Source of the DNA: Rhodothermus sp.
GTDB lineage: Bacteria; Bacteroidota; Rhodothermia; Rhodothermales; Rhodothermaceae
Assembly (NCBI GenBank): GCA_026989375.1
Contig: JALSJJ010000081.1
Span: 35,001-76,640 of the forward strand
Length of the DNA stretch: 41,640 nucleotides
Direction: 5' to 3'
The notes below the pieces were generated by a model that was not told the origin of the DNA, did no database searches, and saw nothing but the letters and a program-made list of their open reading frames with translations. Each line of letters begins with the position of its first letter. Within the stretch, counting starts at the first letter, position 1. Positions 17,339 through 26,105 of this stretch are shown piece by piece. The position numbers and the translations under genes were made by a program.

Positions 17339-18277
17339 TCAGAGGGTTCGTAGCGACTCCGCTCGGGGTTGGGCCAGCGTAGCCGCCAACAATCGTAGCA
17401 TCTCGACCGTAGGCTTTACATCGTGCGCCCGGACCAACGTGGCTCCTCGCAACACAGCCACCGCGGTTGCCCCCAGTGTGCCGTAGAGCCTTCCCTCTGG
17501 CGGTACGGGCTGATCAGGTGCGCCCAACACCTGACCGATCGTACTTTTGCGGGAGATACCCACCAGCACCGGGTAGCCCAGGCTCAGCAATGCATCGACA
17601 TTGTTGATCAACTGCAAATTTTCTGCCGCGGTTTTCCCGAAGCCAAATCCCGGGTCGAGCACCACCTGGCGCACGCCAGCAGCATGCGCCCGAGCCGCCG
17701 CATCGGCCAGCGCAGTGCGCACTTCGGTCACCACCTCGTTGTAGTGCAATTCGTGCGGCATCTCGCCCGGACGCCCGACCGAGTGCATGAGAATGAGGGG
17801 GGCCCCGTAACGGGCAGCCACCTCGGCCATTTCCGGATAAAGCCGCAGTCCGGTCTGGTCGTTGATCACGTGCGCGCCAGCCTCCAGCGCATCGCGTGCT
17901 ACCTCGGGTTTGTAGGTGTCAACCGAGATGATCGCCTCGGGAAACCGCTGGACGATGGCCTCGATCACGGGTAGGATACGCCGCCGCTCTTCGTCGGGAG
18001 GGACCGGTTCAGCACCACGTCCGTAGGTGCGTCCTCGCGGCCGCGTCGACTCACCGCCTACATCGATGAGGGCTGCCCCTTCTTCCAGCATGGCCTCTAC
18101 CCGACGCAGAGCAGCGTCCACCGTCTGATACCGCCCACCATCCCAGAACGAATCGGGCGTCACGTTCAAAATGCCCATCACATGCGCCCCATCGGACAGC
18201 CCAGGACGGCAGTCCAGCAACCGCCCTCGACAGTTCAGCACAAATCGATCTGGATCGAATGCTTCAGGATGCCACAT
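17339..18277 (-). CDS. folP: Dihydropteroate synthase
   Basis: MGILNVTPDSFWDGGRY, DVGGESTRP, ISVDTYKPEVARDALEAGAHVINDQTG, DPGFGFGKTAAENLQLI. Confidence 0.96.
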   Translation of the reverse strand: MWHPEAFDPDRFVLNCRGRLLDCRPGLSDGAHVMGILNVTPDSFWDGGRYQTVDAALRRVEAMLEEGAALIDVGGESTRPRGRTYGRGAEPVPPDEERRRILPVIEAIVQRFPEAIISVDTYKPEVARDALEAGAHVINDQTGLRLYPEMAEVAARYGAPLILMHSVGRPGEMPHELHYNEVVTEVRTALADAAARAHAAGVRQVVLDPGFGFGKTAAENLQLINNVDALLSLGYPVLVGISRKSTIGQVLGAPDQPVPPEGRLYGTLGATAVAVLRGATLVRAHDVKPTVEMLRLLAATLAQPRAESLRTL

Positions 18278-18339
18278 GTCAACATGGAGGTCTGGGGAAC
18301 ACGGAATATACTGCAGCGTAGCGCCGCTCGCGCGATTTT

Positions 18340-18351
18340 TTTTCGCGAAAA
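18340..18351. promoter_or_regulatory. Perfect palindrome TTTTCGCGAAAA in the divergent folP / GH3 intergenic region
   Basis: 12-bp self-complementary sequence adjoining an 8-T run. Confidence 0.3.
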
Positions 18352-18381
18352 GTCTATCGGACGTTCCGACCGGAAGTCTTT

Positions 18382-19953
18382 ATGGGTGTGGCCCGCCTGC
18401 TGCAATGGTTGCCATTGCTCCGCCGCCATCATCGCTTCATCCAGGATCCGGTGGGCACACAGGCGCGGTTGCTGCGCCGCCTGTTGCAACGCGCTGCTTC
18501 CACCGAGTGGGGCCAACGTTACGGGTTTGCCGAGCTGGCCCGTGCTCGTGACGTCGTGAAAGCCTATCAGGCCCGGGTACCGCTTCATACGTATGACGAG
18601 CTGCGCGCCGATGTGGCACGCATGCGGCGCGGAGAACCAAACATCTGCTGGCCGGGACGCATACGTCACTTTGCCATCTCCAGCGGTACAGCCTCCGAAG
18701 GCACACTCATCCCGGTCAGCTACGAAATGCTACGGGCCAATCGCCGCTTCAGTATTGAAGTAGGGCTGAACTATCTGCTGCAATCCGGCCGCTGGAGCTT
18801 TCTCAGGGGCTACCACCTGACCCTACCAGGCCGTGTCGACGAAGATCCTCGTTATCCAGGCACCTGGGCGGGTGAAATCAGCGGTCTGGTAGCCCGCTAT
18901 GCTCCCTGGTACGTGCGTCTTTGCTATCAGGCCGTTCCCACCCGACTCCTGATGCTGCCCAACTGGGAAGAGAAGCTGCACGCTATCGCCCGGCACACCG
19001 CGCAGAAAGATGTCCGTCTGGTGGTTATGGCGCCTACCTGGGGAGTGGTCTTGTTCAAAGCCCTGCTTGAAGAAGCTCGGCAGCAGCGCGGCAAAATGGT
19101 AGAGACCGTCCGCGAGGTCTGGCCTAACCTGCAGGTATTTATTTCGGGAGGGGTAGCGCTCAGCTCATATCGCACCTTGCTGGAAGAAATGATCGGGGAT
19201 CCAGCCCCGGACTTTGTCGAAACCTACGGGGCTTCGGAGGGCTTTTTCGCTTTCCAGTCCACGCTTGATGATCCGGCTATGCTACTGCATCTGGACAACG
19301 GCATCTTCTATGAATTTGTCCCTCTGGAAGCCCGTAACCATCCGAATCCGCCCCGCCACACGATTGCAACAGTTGAGCCTGGTATGCGCTATGCGCTTTA
19401 TGTAACTACCTGTAGCGGTCTCTGGAGCTATGCCATGCGCGACGTGGTGCGTTTCACGCAGACCGACCCGCCCAAGCTGGTAGTTGTTGGACGCACCGGC
19501 GAGATGCTCGACCTCTACGGCGAGGCTGTCTTTGGCGACGAAGCGCGCGCCGCTCTTGAAGAAGCCTGTCAACGTACGGGAGCCCGGGTGCGCGATTACC
19601 ACATTGCCCCCCGCCCGGCCACCCACAACCGGCTGCCCACGCATCAGTGGTTGATCGAGTTTGAGCACCCCCCCAAGCATCTGCCGACCTTTGCCGCGAT
19701 CATTGATACCTACCTGCAGCGCATCAACCGGCACTACCAGATTCGCCGCGAAGCGCGCGCGTTCGACCGGCCGGAGATTATAGTGCTGCCCACGGGCAGC
19801 TTCCTTCACTGGATGCGGCAACACCGAAAACGACTCAGCGGCCAGAGCAAAATCCCGCGCATGCGTCCGGACCGGAGCCTGGCCGATGCGCTTTTGGCGC
19901 AATGTGCGAATTTTGCATCTTCAACGGAAACCTTGCCGGATTCTTCTGCATAA
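18382..19953 (+). CDS. GH3 auxin-responsive-promoter-family acyl-adenylate/amido synthetase-like protein
   Basis: FAISSGTASEGTLIPVSYEML, ETYGASEGFFAFQS, YVTTCSGLWSYAMRDVVRF. Confidence 0.88.
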   Translation: MGVARLLQWLPLLRRHHRFIQDPVGTQARLLRRLLQRAASTEWGQRYGFAELARARDVVKAYQARVPLHTYDELRADVARMRRGEPNICWPGRIRHFAISSGTASEGTLIPVSYEMLRANRRFSIEVGLNYLLQSGRWSFLRGYHLTLPGRVDEDPRYPGTWAGEISGLVARYAPWYVRLCYQAVPTRLLMLPNWEEKLHAIARHTAQKDVRLVVMAPTWGVVLFKALLEEARQQRGKMVETVREVWPNLQVFISGGVALSSYRTLLEEMIGDPAPDFVETYGASEGFFAFQSTLDDPAMLLHLDNGIFYEFVPLEARNHPNPPRHTIATVEPGMRYALYVTTCSGLWSYAMRDVVRFTQTDPPKLVVVGRTGEMLDLYGEAVFGDEARAALEEACQRTGARVRDYHIAPRPATHNRLPTHQWLIEFEHPPKHLPTFAAIIDTYLQRINRHYQIRREARAFDRPEIIVLPTGSFLHWMRQHRKRLSGQSKIPRMRPDRSLADALLAQCANFASSTETLPDSSA

Positions 19954-20129
19954 GGATAGGCGCTTTGCTTGAGGGCAAATAACCCGATCAAATGGATTGG
20001 GAACAAGCGGTTGGTGCCTGCGTGAAGGGGCTGCTGCCGTGTGGACGGAGGAGCGCCTACCGTTATGCATACAGCCTTCCACCAACCGGCCATTCGTAGA
20101 GACCTGTCATCAAACCCAGTAGAAGCGCT

Positions 20130-20969
20130 ATGTACGTCCCGCGCCAGCAACGCATGTTGGATCAGTACCTCCAGGAGATCGGGAAAATCCCGTTATTGAC
20201 GCCCGAGGAGGAGGTCGAACTGGCACGGCGCATCAAGCAGGGTGACGAAGAAGCGTTGCACAAGCTGACCCGCGCGAATCTCCGGTTCGTCGTCTCGGTA
20301 GCCAAAAAGTACCAGGGGCAGGGTCTGAGCCTGGCCGACCTGATCAACGAGGGTAACTATGGCCTGATCAAGGCAGCCCAGCGCTTTGATGAGACACGTG
20401 GCTTCAAGTTTATCTCCTATGCCGTCTGGTGGATCCGTCAGGCGATCCTGCAGGCCCTGGCCGAACAGAGCCGTGTGGTGCGTTTGCCCCTGAACCGGAT
20501 TGGTACCATCTCCAAAATCCGCAAGGTAAGCGCCCGCCTGGCCCAGGAGCACGAACGGGCTCCCAGTGCTGAAGAGCTGGCCGAAGAGCTGAACATTGAC
20601 GTCGAAAAGATTCGCGAGGCGCTCCAGCATACGGGGCGTGCCCTTTCGATGGACGCCCCCTTCACCGATGATGATGATAACAGCCTGCTCGACGTTCTGC
20701 CCAACGAAGAGGACACCGCTCCAGATGAAGGGCTCATGGAAGAATCGCTAAAGATCGACATCGAACGAGCCCTTTCCACGTTGCATCCGCGCGAAGCCGA
20801 AATCATTCGCCTCTATTTTGGCATCGGCCGCGAACATCCGCTGACGTTAGAAGAGATCGGCCAGCGCTTCGGGTTGACGCGCGAGCGGGTACGCCAGATC
20901 AAGGAAAAAGCGCTCCGCAAACTCCGCCAGAAACACCGCCGCGAAGAACTGCAGATTCACGTTGGCTGA
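20130..20969 (+). CDS. rpoD: Primary-type RNA polymerase sigma-70 factor (short form lacking region 1.1)
   Basis: [62 protein letters not shown]; region 4 [29 protein letters not shown]. Confidence 0.93.
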   Translation: MYVPRQQRMLDQYLQEIGKIPLLTPEEEVELARRIKQGDEEALHKLTRANLRFVVSVAKKYQGQGLSLADLINEGNYGLIKAAQRFDETRGFKFISYAVWWIRQAILQALAEQSRVVRLPLNRIGTISKIRKVSARLAQEHERAPSAEELAEELNIDVEKIREALQHTGRALSMDAPFTDDDDNSLLDVLPNEEDTAPDEGLMEESLKIDIERALSTLHPREAEIIRLYFGIGREHPLTLEEIGQRFGLTRERVRQIKEKALRKLRQKHRREELQIHVG

Positions 20970-21003
20970 GCTGAGCGATCCACTACCTCGGAGGTAAAAA
21001 CGG

Positions 21004-21030
21004 GCGTCTCCTGCGAGACGCTCTTTTTTA
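21004..21030. terminator. Rho-independent terminator, potentially bidirectional (GCGTCTC-CTGC-GAGACGC + T-run)
   Basis: 7-bp stem, 4-nt loop, TCTTTTTTA on the + side and CCGTTTTT on the - side, between convergent rpoD and the 969-aa gene. Confidence 0.85.
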
Positions 21031-21043
21031 TCACGAAGCCGGC

Positions 21044-23953
21044 TCAGAAGGGTACGGCAGCCCGGATGCGGTAGTACACCTCACGGCGCGCCCCCGCCAC
21101 CCCCGGACGAAGCGGGAGCGCCCAACCAAGCGCATGGGTCAACACCAAGGGCCCCAGTTGCAATGCGTTCTTCACCTCTATCCCGGTTCCCAATTGTTCA
21201 GTATCCATACCTGCCCGCACGATGGCTCCGTCCGCAAAAATGGCCAGGGCCGTTGCGCCCAATCGTACCAACCCCAGTAACCGGGTCTGTAGATCCGGAA
21301 GCAGCAACGTGCGATATTCTACCGAGCCGAACAGCACCGTACGCCCGACTGTCAGCCGTCGATACCCGCGCACACGTTCATGTGCTGCCGGCGCCAGCCC
21401 ATCAACCTCTATACCGGGCACTACCAGATGCACCGCATCAACACGGGAAAGTCCTGGATAATCCTGGGGCAAGCTTCGTCCCCGTTGCACCTGCACCCGC
21501 CCGTAAGCCAGCAGTCGATGGGATCCCACCACCGGCCAGATGCGATAGGCGGCCACATCCAGTCGTGCAAATTGTAGATTAGCCCCCAGGGCGGGAACAG
21601 CCCCTTGTAGCCGCACCTGCGCCCCTTCCCCATCAAGCGGATGCACCGCATTGTACCGATAGGGTCGCCGTCGCTCCAGGCGAACTTTAACCGTTATGTC
21701 CAACTGGCGTCCCTTTCGGGGAGGCGACAGCGTTCCCTGCAAGCGCTCCGGATGGCGTGGCCAGAGCGGCCGGCGGTCTCGATAGCGCAGATATACCTGC
21801 AACTGACGTCGACCGTACGGGCGCGCTGTAAACCTGCGGGCTACCCCCACGATCCCTCCTGTTTGCACCTCCACAAATATGCCGTTGTCATACGATACCA
21901 CAGCGCCAATCATTCGATAGATGGCACCGCCGACCGTTCCCCATCGACGCCGCGATAGATAGCCGATCCCCCCCATGCTGTAACGGAGCTGCGTGGCCGT
22001 AATCATTCCGCCGGCCACAATCGTGTGATACCCCAGGGGCTCCAGCCAGCCTGTAAAGCCACCGACGCCTGCCCCCATCGCTCCCAGATAGTAAGGCAGT
22101 GCCAGGGAAGCCACATGCGTCAGGTTGGCCCAGGGACGATATGGTCTGGGTGCCGACACCGATACCGGATGCTTCACCCCCATATCAAGCATCTGCCGCG
22201 GCGGCGCCAGATGCTGTGTCCAGGCCCGATAAGACGCGGGCACCACGACAGGCTGATCGGCTGCTCGCCGTCGGGCATCCACCAGCCGTACCATCTCACC
22301 GTACTTGGACTGCGTGACAGCGATGGCCAATCGCCCTTCGGGGAAGTCGGGCGACGGCGGCAACCAGGCCAGCACCCGCGCGCCCGCCACCAACCGTGTC
22401 ACCCGCCTTACCTGGCGCGCAATTAGATCCAGCACGAACACGTTCGGTACCCCATCGCGCAACGACGTAAATGCCAGCCACCGTCCCTCAGGATGCCATA
22501 CGGGCCCTCGATCATCATATCGACCGTCGGTCAGCACCATCAGGCTGTCCACGTCGAGCTTCCAGAGCACCAGATCGCGCCGTTCTCCCTCGACAAAGCG
22601 ATCAAAGATGAGCGCCTGGCCGTCGGGACGCCAGCGTACTGTACTGATCTGCACCGGCTCCTGAAAGGTGTTGAGTTGTCGGACGGCTCCCGTTCCCAGA
22701 TGCAGCACCTGCAGGTGCGACCTGCCGGCTGCAACGGTCACGAAGGCCAGACGCTGCCCGTCTGGGGCAAATGTGGGAGAAAAGGCCCGGCGTCCATACG
22801 TGAGTCGCCGTCGTGTACGTCCGTCGGCCGATACCAGCCACAGATCGTACACGACCCCGCCCTCTGGCCCTCGTTCTCGACGGGCAAAGGCAAGCCAGCG
22901 GCTATCAGGACTCCAGGCGACAGGCGGACGAATATCGCCTTCGGCGATACGCCGCCAGCGTCCTGGCCGGCCAACGTAGAGCGCACGAACCGGACGCGCC
23001 ATTGACGGCAATCCCAGCACCGCCCATCGCTTTGCATCAGGGCTCAGGGCCAGATCGTCCACGTAGGCAACGGGCACCGTCAGTGTATCGCCTCGGAGCG
23101 AGTCAGGCGTTTCCATCTGCCCGGCCATCGTGTTGTAGAGTACGTTGACGTGCCGCCGCCAGCGCTCATAGAACGTATGGTATGACGTGCCCGTAACCGC
23201 GCGAAACGCAGCATAAAAGTCATGGACCAGCAGTCCCAACCGACGGACGCGATGTGCCAGGATGCGCCGTAGCGTTGTATCGCCCTGTTGCCAGGCTAAC
23301 CAGCGCGTTTGCGCATGTCCCACCGCGTAAAGCAACTGACCATTCCAGCGCGAACGGCCATCTTCATACGAAAGCGCATCGTCTAACACAGCAATGCGCA
23401 GCCAGCGCTCGCCACGCTGTGCATTCCAGGTCTCCGTCGTGTACTGCGCCAACCCTTCTGTCCAGAAACGTGGAAGCGGCCGCCCCAGCAGCAAGTTCAG
23501 CCAGCCGGGCGTGCTACGCACAGCCTGATAGTGAAACAGATGCGCCAGCTCATGCGGCACCACCAATTCCAGCCAGGAAGTGGTGCCTGTCCGGACATTC
23601 GGGTTGTTGCCATATACCCAGATACAGCTATAGCCTTCCCCAAGCGGCACGACCAACCCGTTGGCAATGTCGTCCGCGTCAGAAAGATACAGCCGTGGTT
23701 TTCCCTGAAGAGGGCGGCCAAACCAGGTGGCCAGCGCCTCGTGGCTTCTCTCGGCAATAGCAGCCACACGACCCGCCGTCGTATCAAGATGAGCGGGATA
23801 GATGATGCGGAAGTGCGCTGTTTCGATCTCGTGCCAGTAGCGCCCGCCTGATCCCCCACCCAGTAGATCAAAACACTGGCCCCGGACTGATGCGGCCAGT
23901 AGGCTCAGCAACAACCCGATGCCAACATAATGGACCATGTAGCGCCTGCTCAC
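21044..23953 (-). CDS. Large secreted/outer-membrane protein: peptidase MA-like HEXXH domain, TolB-like WD40 propeller, Omp85/BamA-like beta-barrel
   Basis: Signal peptide; VVPHELAHLFHYQ...FWTEGLAQY; repeats such as PPVAWSPDSRWLAFARR and GPVWHPEGRWLAFTSLRDGVPNVFVLDL; ERVRGYRRLTVGRTVLFGSVEYR...FADGA; C-terminal Phe. Confidence 0.82.
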   Translation of the reverse strand: MSRRYMVHYVGIGLLLSLLAASVRGQCFDLLGGGSGGRYWHEIETAHFRIIYPAHLDTTAGRVAAIAERSHEALATWFGRPLQGKPRLYLSDADDIANGLVVPLGEGYSCIWVYGNNPNVRTGTTSWLELVVPHELAHLFHYQAVRSTPGWLNLLLGRPLPRFWTEGLAQYTTETWNAQRGERWLRIAVLDDALSYEDGRSRWNGQLLYAVGHAQTRWLAWQQGDTTLRRILAHRVRRLGLLVHDFYAAFRAVTGTSYHTFYERWRRHVNVLYNTMAGQMETPDSLRGDTLTVPVAYVDDLALSPDAKRWAVLGLPSMARPVRALYVGRPGRWRRIAEGDIRPPVAWSPDSRWLAFARRERGPEGGVVYDLWLVSADGRTRRRLTYGRRAFSPTFAPDGQRLAFVTVAAGRSHLQVLHLGTGAVRQLNTFQEPVQISTVRWRPDGQALIFDRFVEGERRDLVLWKLDVDSLMVLTDGRYDDRGPVWHPEGRWLAFTSLRDGVPNVFVLDLIARQVRRVTRLVAGARVLAWLPPSPDFPEGRLAIAVTQSKYGEMVRLVDARRRAADQPVVVPASYRAWTQHLAPPRQMLDMGVKHPVSVSAPRPYRPWANLTHVASLALPYYLGAMGAGVGGFTGWLEPLGYHTIVAGGMITATQLRYSMGGIGYLSRRRWGTVGGAIYRMIGAVVSYDNGIFVEVQTGGIVGVARRFTARPYGRRQLQVYLRYRDRRPLWPRHPERLQGTLSPPRKGRQLDITVKVRLERRRPYRYNAVHPLDGEGAQVRLQGAVPALGANLQFARLDVAAYRIWPVVGSHRLLAYGRVQVQRGRSLPQDYPGLSRVDAVHLVVPGIEVDGLAPAAHERVRGYRRLTVGRTVLFGSVEYRTLLLPDLQTRLLGLVRLGATALAIFADGAIVRAGMDTEQLGTGIEVKNALQLGPLVLTHALGWALPLRPGVAGARREVYYRIRAAVPF

Positions 23954-24606
23954 TTCAAACGGGCTACGCGTTCCAGGTCTTCTTCTTTACCGGCCACAAA
24001 AAGCGTATCGGTGTCGCGCAGCGGCACATCAGGATCTGGCGGAATGCGTATCTGGTCGCTGAGCACGTCGCGCACAGCAATGACGGAAAGCCCATAGCGC
24101 TGGCGCAGCTCAAGCTGACGCAGCGTCTTGCCTTCCCAGTCGTCGGGCACGGCCATCTCCTGAATGCCAAAGCCGGTTCCGATGCGGAAATAGTTCAGCA
24201 ATGCCCGTCCAGAAAGCCGGCTGGCCAGGTTCAGGGCCGACTCCCGTTCTGGAAAGATCGTTTCAGTCACACCCAGGCGGTTCATCACGCGAGCATGATC
24301 GCGCGAAATGACCTTCACGTAGATCTCTCCTACCCCCAGGTCGCGTAATACCAGCGTCGAAAGGACACTGGCCGTAATGTCGTCGCCCGTTGAAATAATG
24401 CCAACGTCCACTTCGCGGACGCCCAGACGTTCAAGCGTTTCCAGATCACGGCCGTCGCAAACAACGGCCCGCGTTACATGGGGTGCGACGCGATCGACCG
24501 CCCGCTCGTTCAGGTCGATCGCCAGCACCTCGTTGCCTTCGGCGTAGAGTGCTTCGGCCACGCTGGAGCCAAAATTACCCAGCCCGATTACAACAAAGCG
24601 TTTCAT
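23950..24606 (-). CDS. trkA: TrkA/KtrA-type potassium uptake regulatory subunit
   Basis: MKRFVVIGLGNFGSSVAEALYAEGNEVLAIDLNERAVDRV (RCK_N) plus a C-terminal RCK_C-like domain. Confidence 0.92.
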   Translation of the reverse strand: MKRFVVIGLGNFGSSVAEALYAEGNEVLAIDLNERAVDRVAPHVTRAVVCDGRDLETLERLGVREVDVGIISTGDDITASVLSTLVLRDLGVGEIYVKVISRDHARVMNRLGVTETIFPERESALNLASRLSGRALLNYFRIGTGFGIQEMAVPDDWEGKTLRQLELRQRYGLSVIAVRDVLSDQIRIPPDPDVPLRDTDTLFVAGKEEDLERVARLK

Positions 24607-26027
24607 CCGACCACTACGTCTTCGTAGGCATAGCGAAACTGCGGGGTGCGACGCCGTCGCATGGTCAACGCCGCGGCAAACGTCAGCGGTCCCACACGCC
24701 CGATAAACATCAGCAGAATGATGATCCAGCGTCCGGCTGTCGAAAGCGATGGGGTTACGCCCATCGATAACCCCACCGTGCCAAAGGCGCTGTACGCTTC
24801 AAAAAGGTATTTCAGAAAGCTACCTGGTGCTGTAACGCCGTGTTCAATCTCGGTAGCTGTCAGGACAAAGCTACCGAGCATCAGCACAGCCACCGCCACT
24901 ACAAACAATCCGACGGCCCGCTGCACTACTTCATGGGGTACCGAACGGCTCCAGCAGCTCGGAATCTCCTGCCCCCGTAGCCGAGAAATGGCCAGCAACA
25001 CCAGCAGTGCCAGCGTGGTGGTCTTGATACCCCCGGCCGTTGAACCGGGCGCCCCCCCTACGAACATGAGCAAAATGGTCAGAAAGTTCGTCTGCTCGGT
25101 AGCCTCACCATAGTCGATCGTGTTGAACCCGGCCGTTCGGGCCGTCACGCTCATAAACAGACCGTTGAGCAACCGCGCCGGGATAGGCATGCTGGCCAGC
25201 GTCGTCTTCCACTCAAAAAACACGAAAAACACCCCGCCAATAGCCAGCAGCAATCCTGTCGTGGTCAACACCAGACGAGAGTGCAGCGAAAGTCGAAAGC
25301 GCCGCCGCGCCCGAATGGAACGACGCCACAGGTACAGCTCCTCAAGTGTTAGAAATCCTAGCCCCCCGATGATGATCAGTAGCATGATGACGGGTAGCAC
25401 AATCGGATTCGTGCGGAACCCGACCAACGAGTCGGAAAATGTTGAGAAGCCCGCGTTGCAGAAAGCACTGATTGCGTGGAAAAGAGCGGGCCAGAAAGCA
25501 TCCCGCCATCCCAGTTCAGGCCAGAAGCCCAGGTAAAGCAGCAGCGCTCCGGCCGCTTCGATTAGAAAAGTGAAGCGCACTACATCGCGGGCTAATTGCC
25601 GATAATTGATGTGGGGCGCTGCCTCAACTACACCGGCTGCCAGGGCCTGTTGTCGTAGCGACAGCCGTCGTCCCAGCGCAACGATCAGTACGGTGGTAAA
25701 CGTAATGATCCCCAGGCCGCCCAGTTGAATGAGCAACAGAATAAATGCCTGTCCCCAGGGCGTAAAGTACGTCGCCGTATCGACGACAACCAATCCTGTT
25801 ACGCAGACGGCACTGGTAGCGGTAAACAGGGCATCCAGCCACGACAGAGGTGGACCGGTATACAGGCCAGGTAACGTCTTGAGTCCCAGCGTACCGAGAA
25901 GAATCAGCAGCAAAAAGGAGCCCACAAACAGCTGGGGGGGAGACAGACGACGCCAGAAGCTTTCGCGCGAAGGCTTCCACTCCAAACGCGCCGGTGCAGG
26001 TCGTCCAAACCATTTCAGGCCGATCAT
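24603..26027 (-). CDS. trkH: TrkH/KtrB-type potassium transporter
   Basis: DALFTATSAVCVTGLVVVDTATYFT, FHAISAFCNAGFSTF, GGAPGSTAGGIKTTT, FEAYSAFGTVGLSMG selectivity-loop repeats. Confidence 0.94.
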   Translation of the reverse strand: MIGLKWFGRPAPARLEWKPSRESFWRRLSPPQLFVGSFLLLILLGTLGLKTLPGLYTGPPLSWLDALFTATSAVCVTGLVVVDTATYFTPWGQAFILLLIQLGGLGIITFTTVLIVALGRRLSLRQQALAAGVVEAAPHINYRQLARDVVRFTFLIEAAGALLLYLGFWPELGWRDAFWPALFHAISAFCNAGFSTFSDSLVGFRTNPIVLPVIMLLIIIGGLGFLTLEELYLWRRSIRARRRFRLSLHSRLVLTTTGLLLAIGGVFFVFFEWKTTLASMPIPARLLNGLFMSVTARTAGFNTIDYGEATEQTNFLTILLMFVGGAPGSTAGGIKTTTLALLVLLAISRLRGQEIPSCWSRSVPHEVVQRAVGLFVVAVAVLMLGSFVLTATEIEHGVTAPGSFLKYLFEAYSAFGTVGLSMGVTPSLSTAGRWIIILLMFIGRVGPLTFAAALTMRRRRTPQFRYAYEDVVVG

Positions 26028-26105
26028 AGGCGCATCTTCAACAAAACGGGATCGCTGCCCGGGAAGGCCTGGAAAAGCTCGGAAAAGCCGGATCTGCCAT
26101 GGTCC

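Noticed and set aside
17423-17974. 183-aa + strand ORF
   Set aside because: Antisense to folP, which is certain.
19282-19902. 206-aa minus-strand ORF
   Set aside because: Antisense shadow of the GH3 gene, no recognisable domain.
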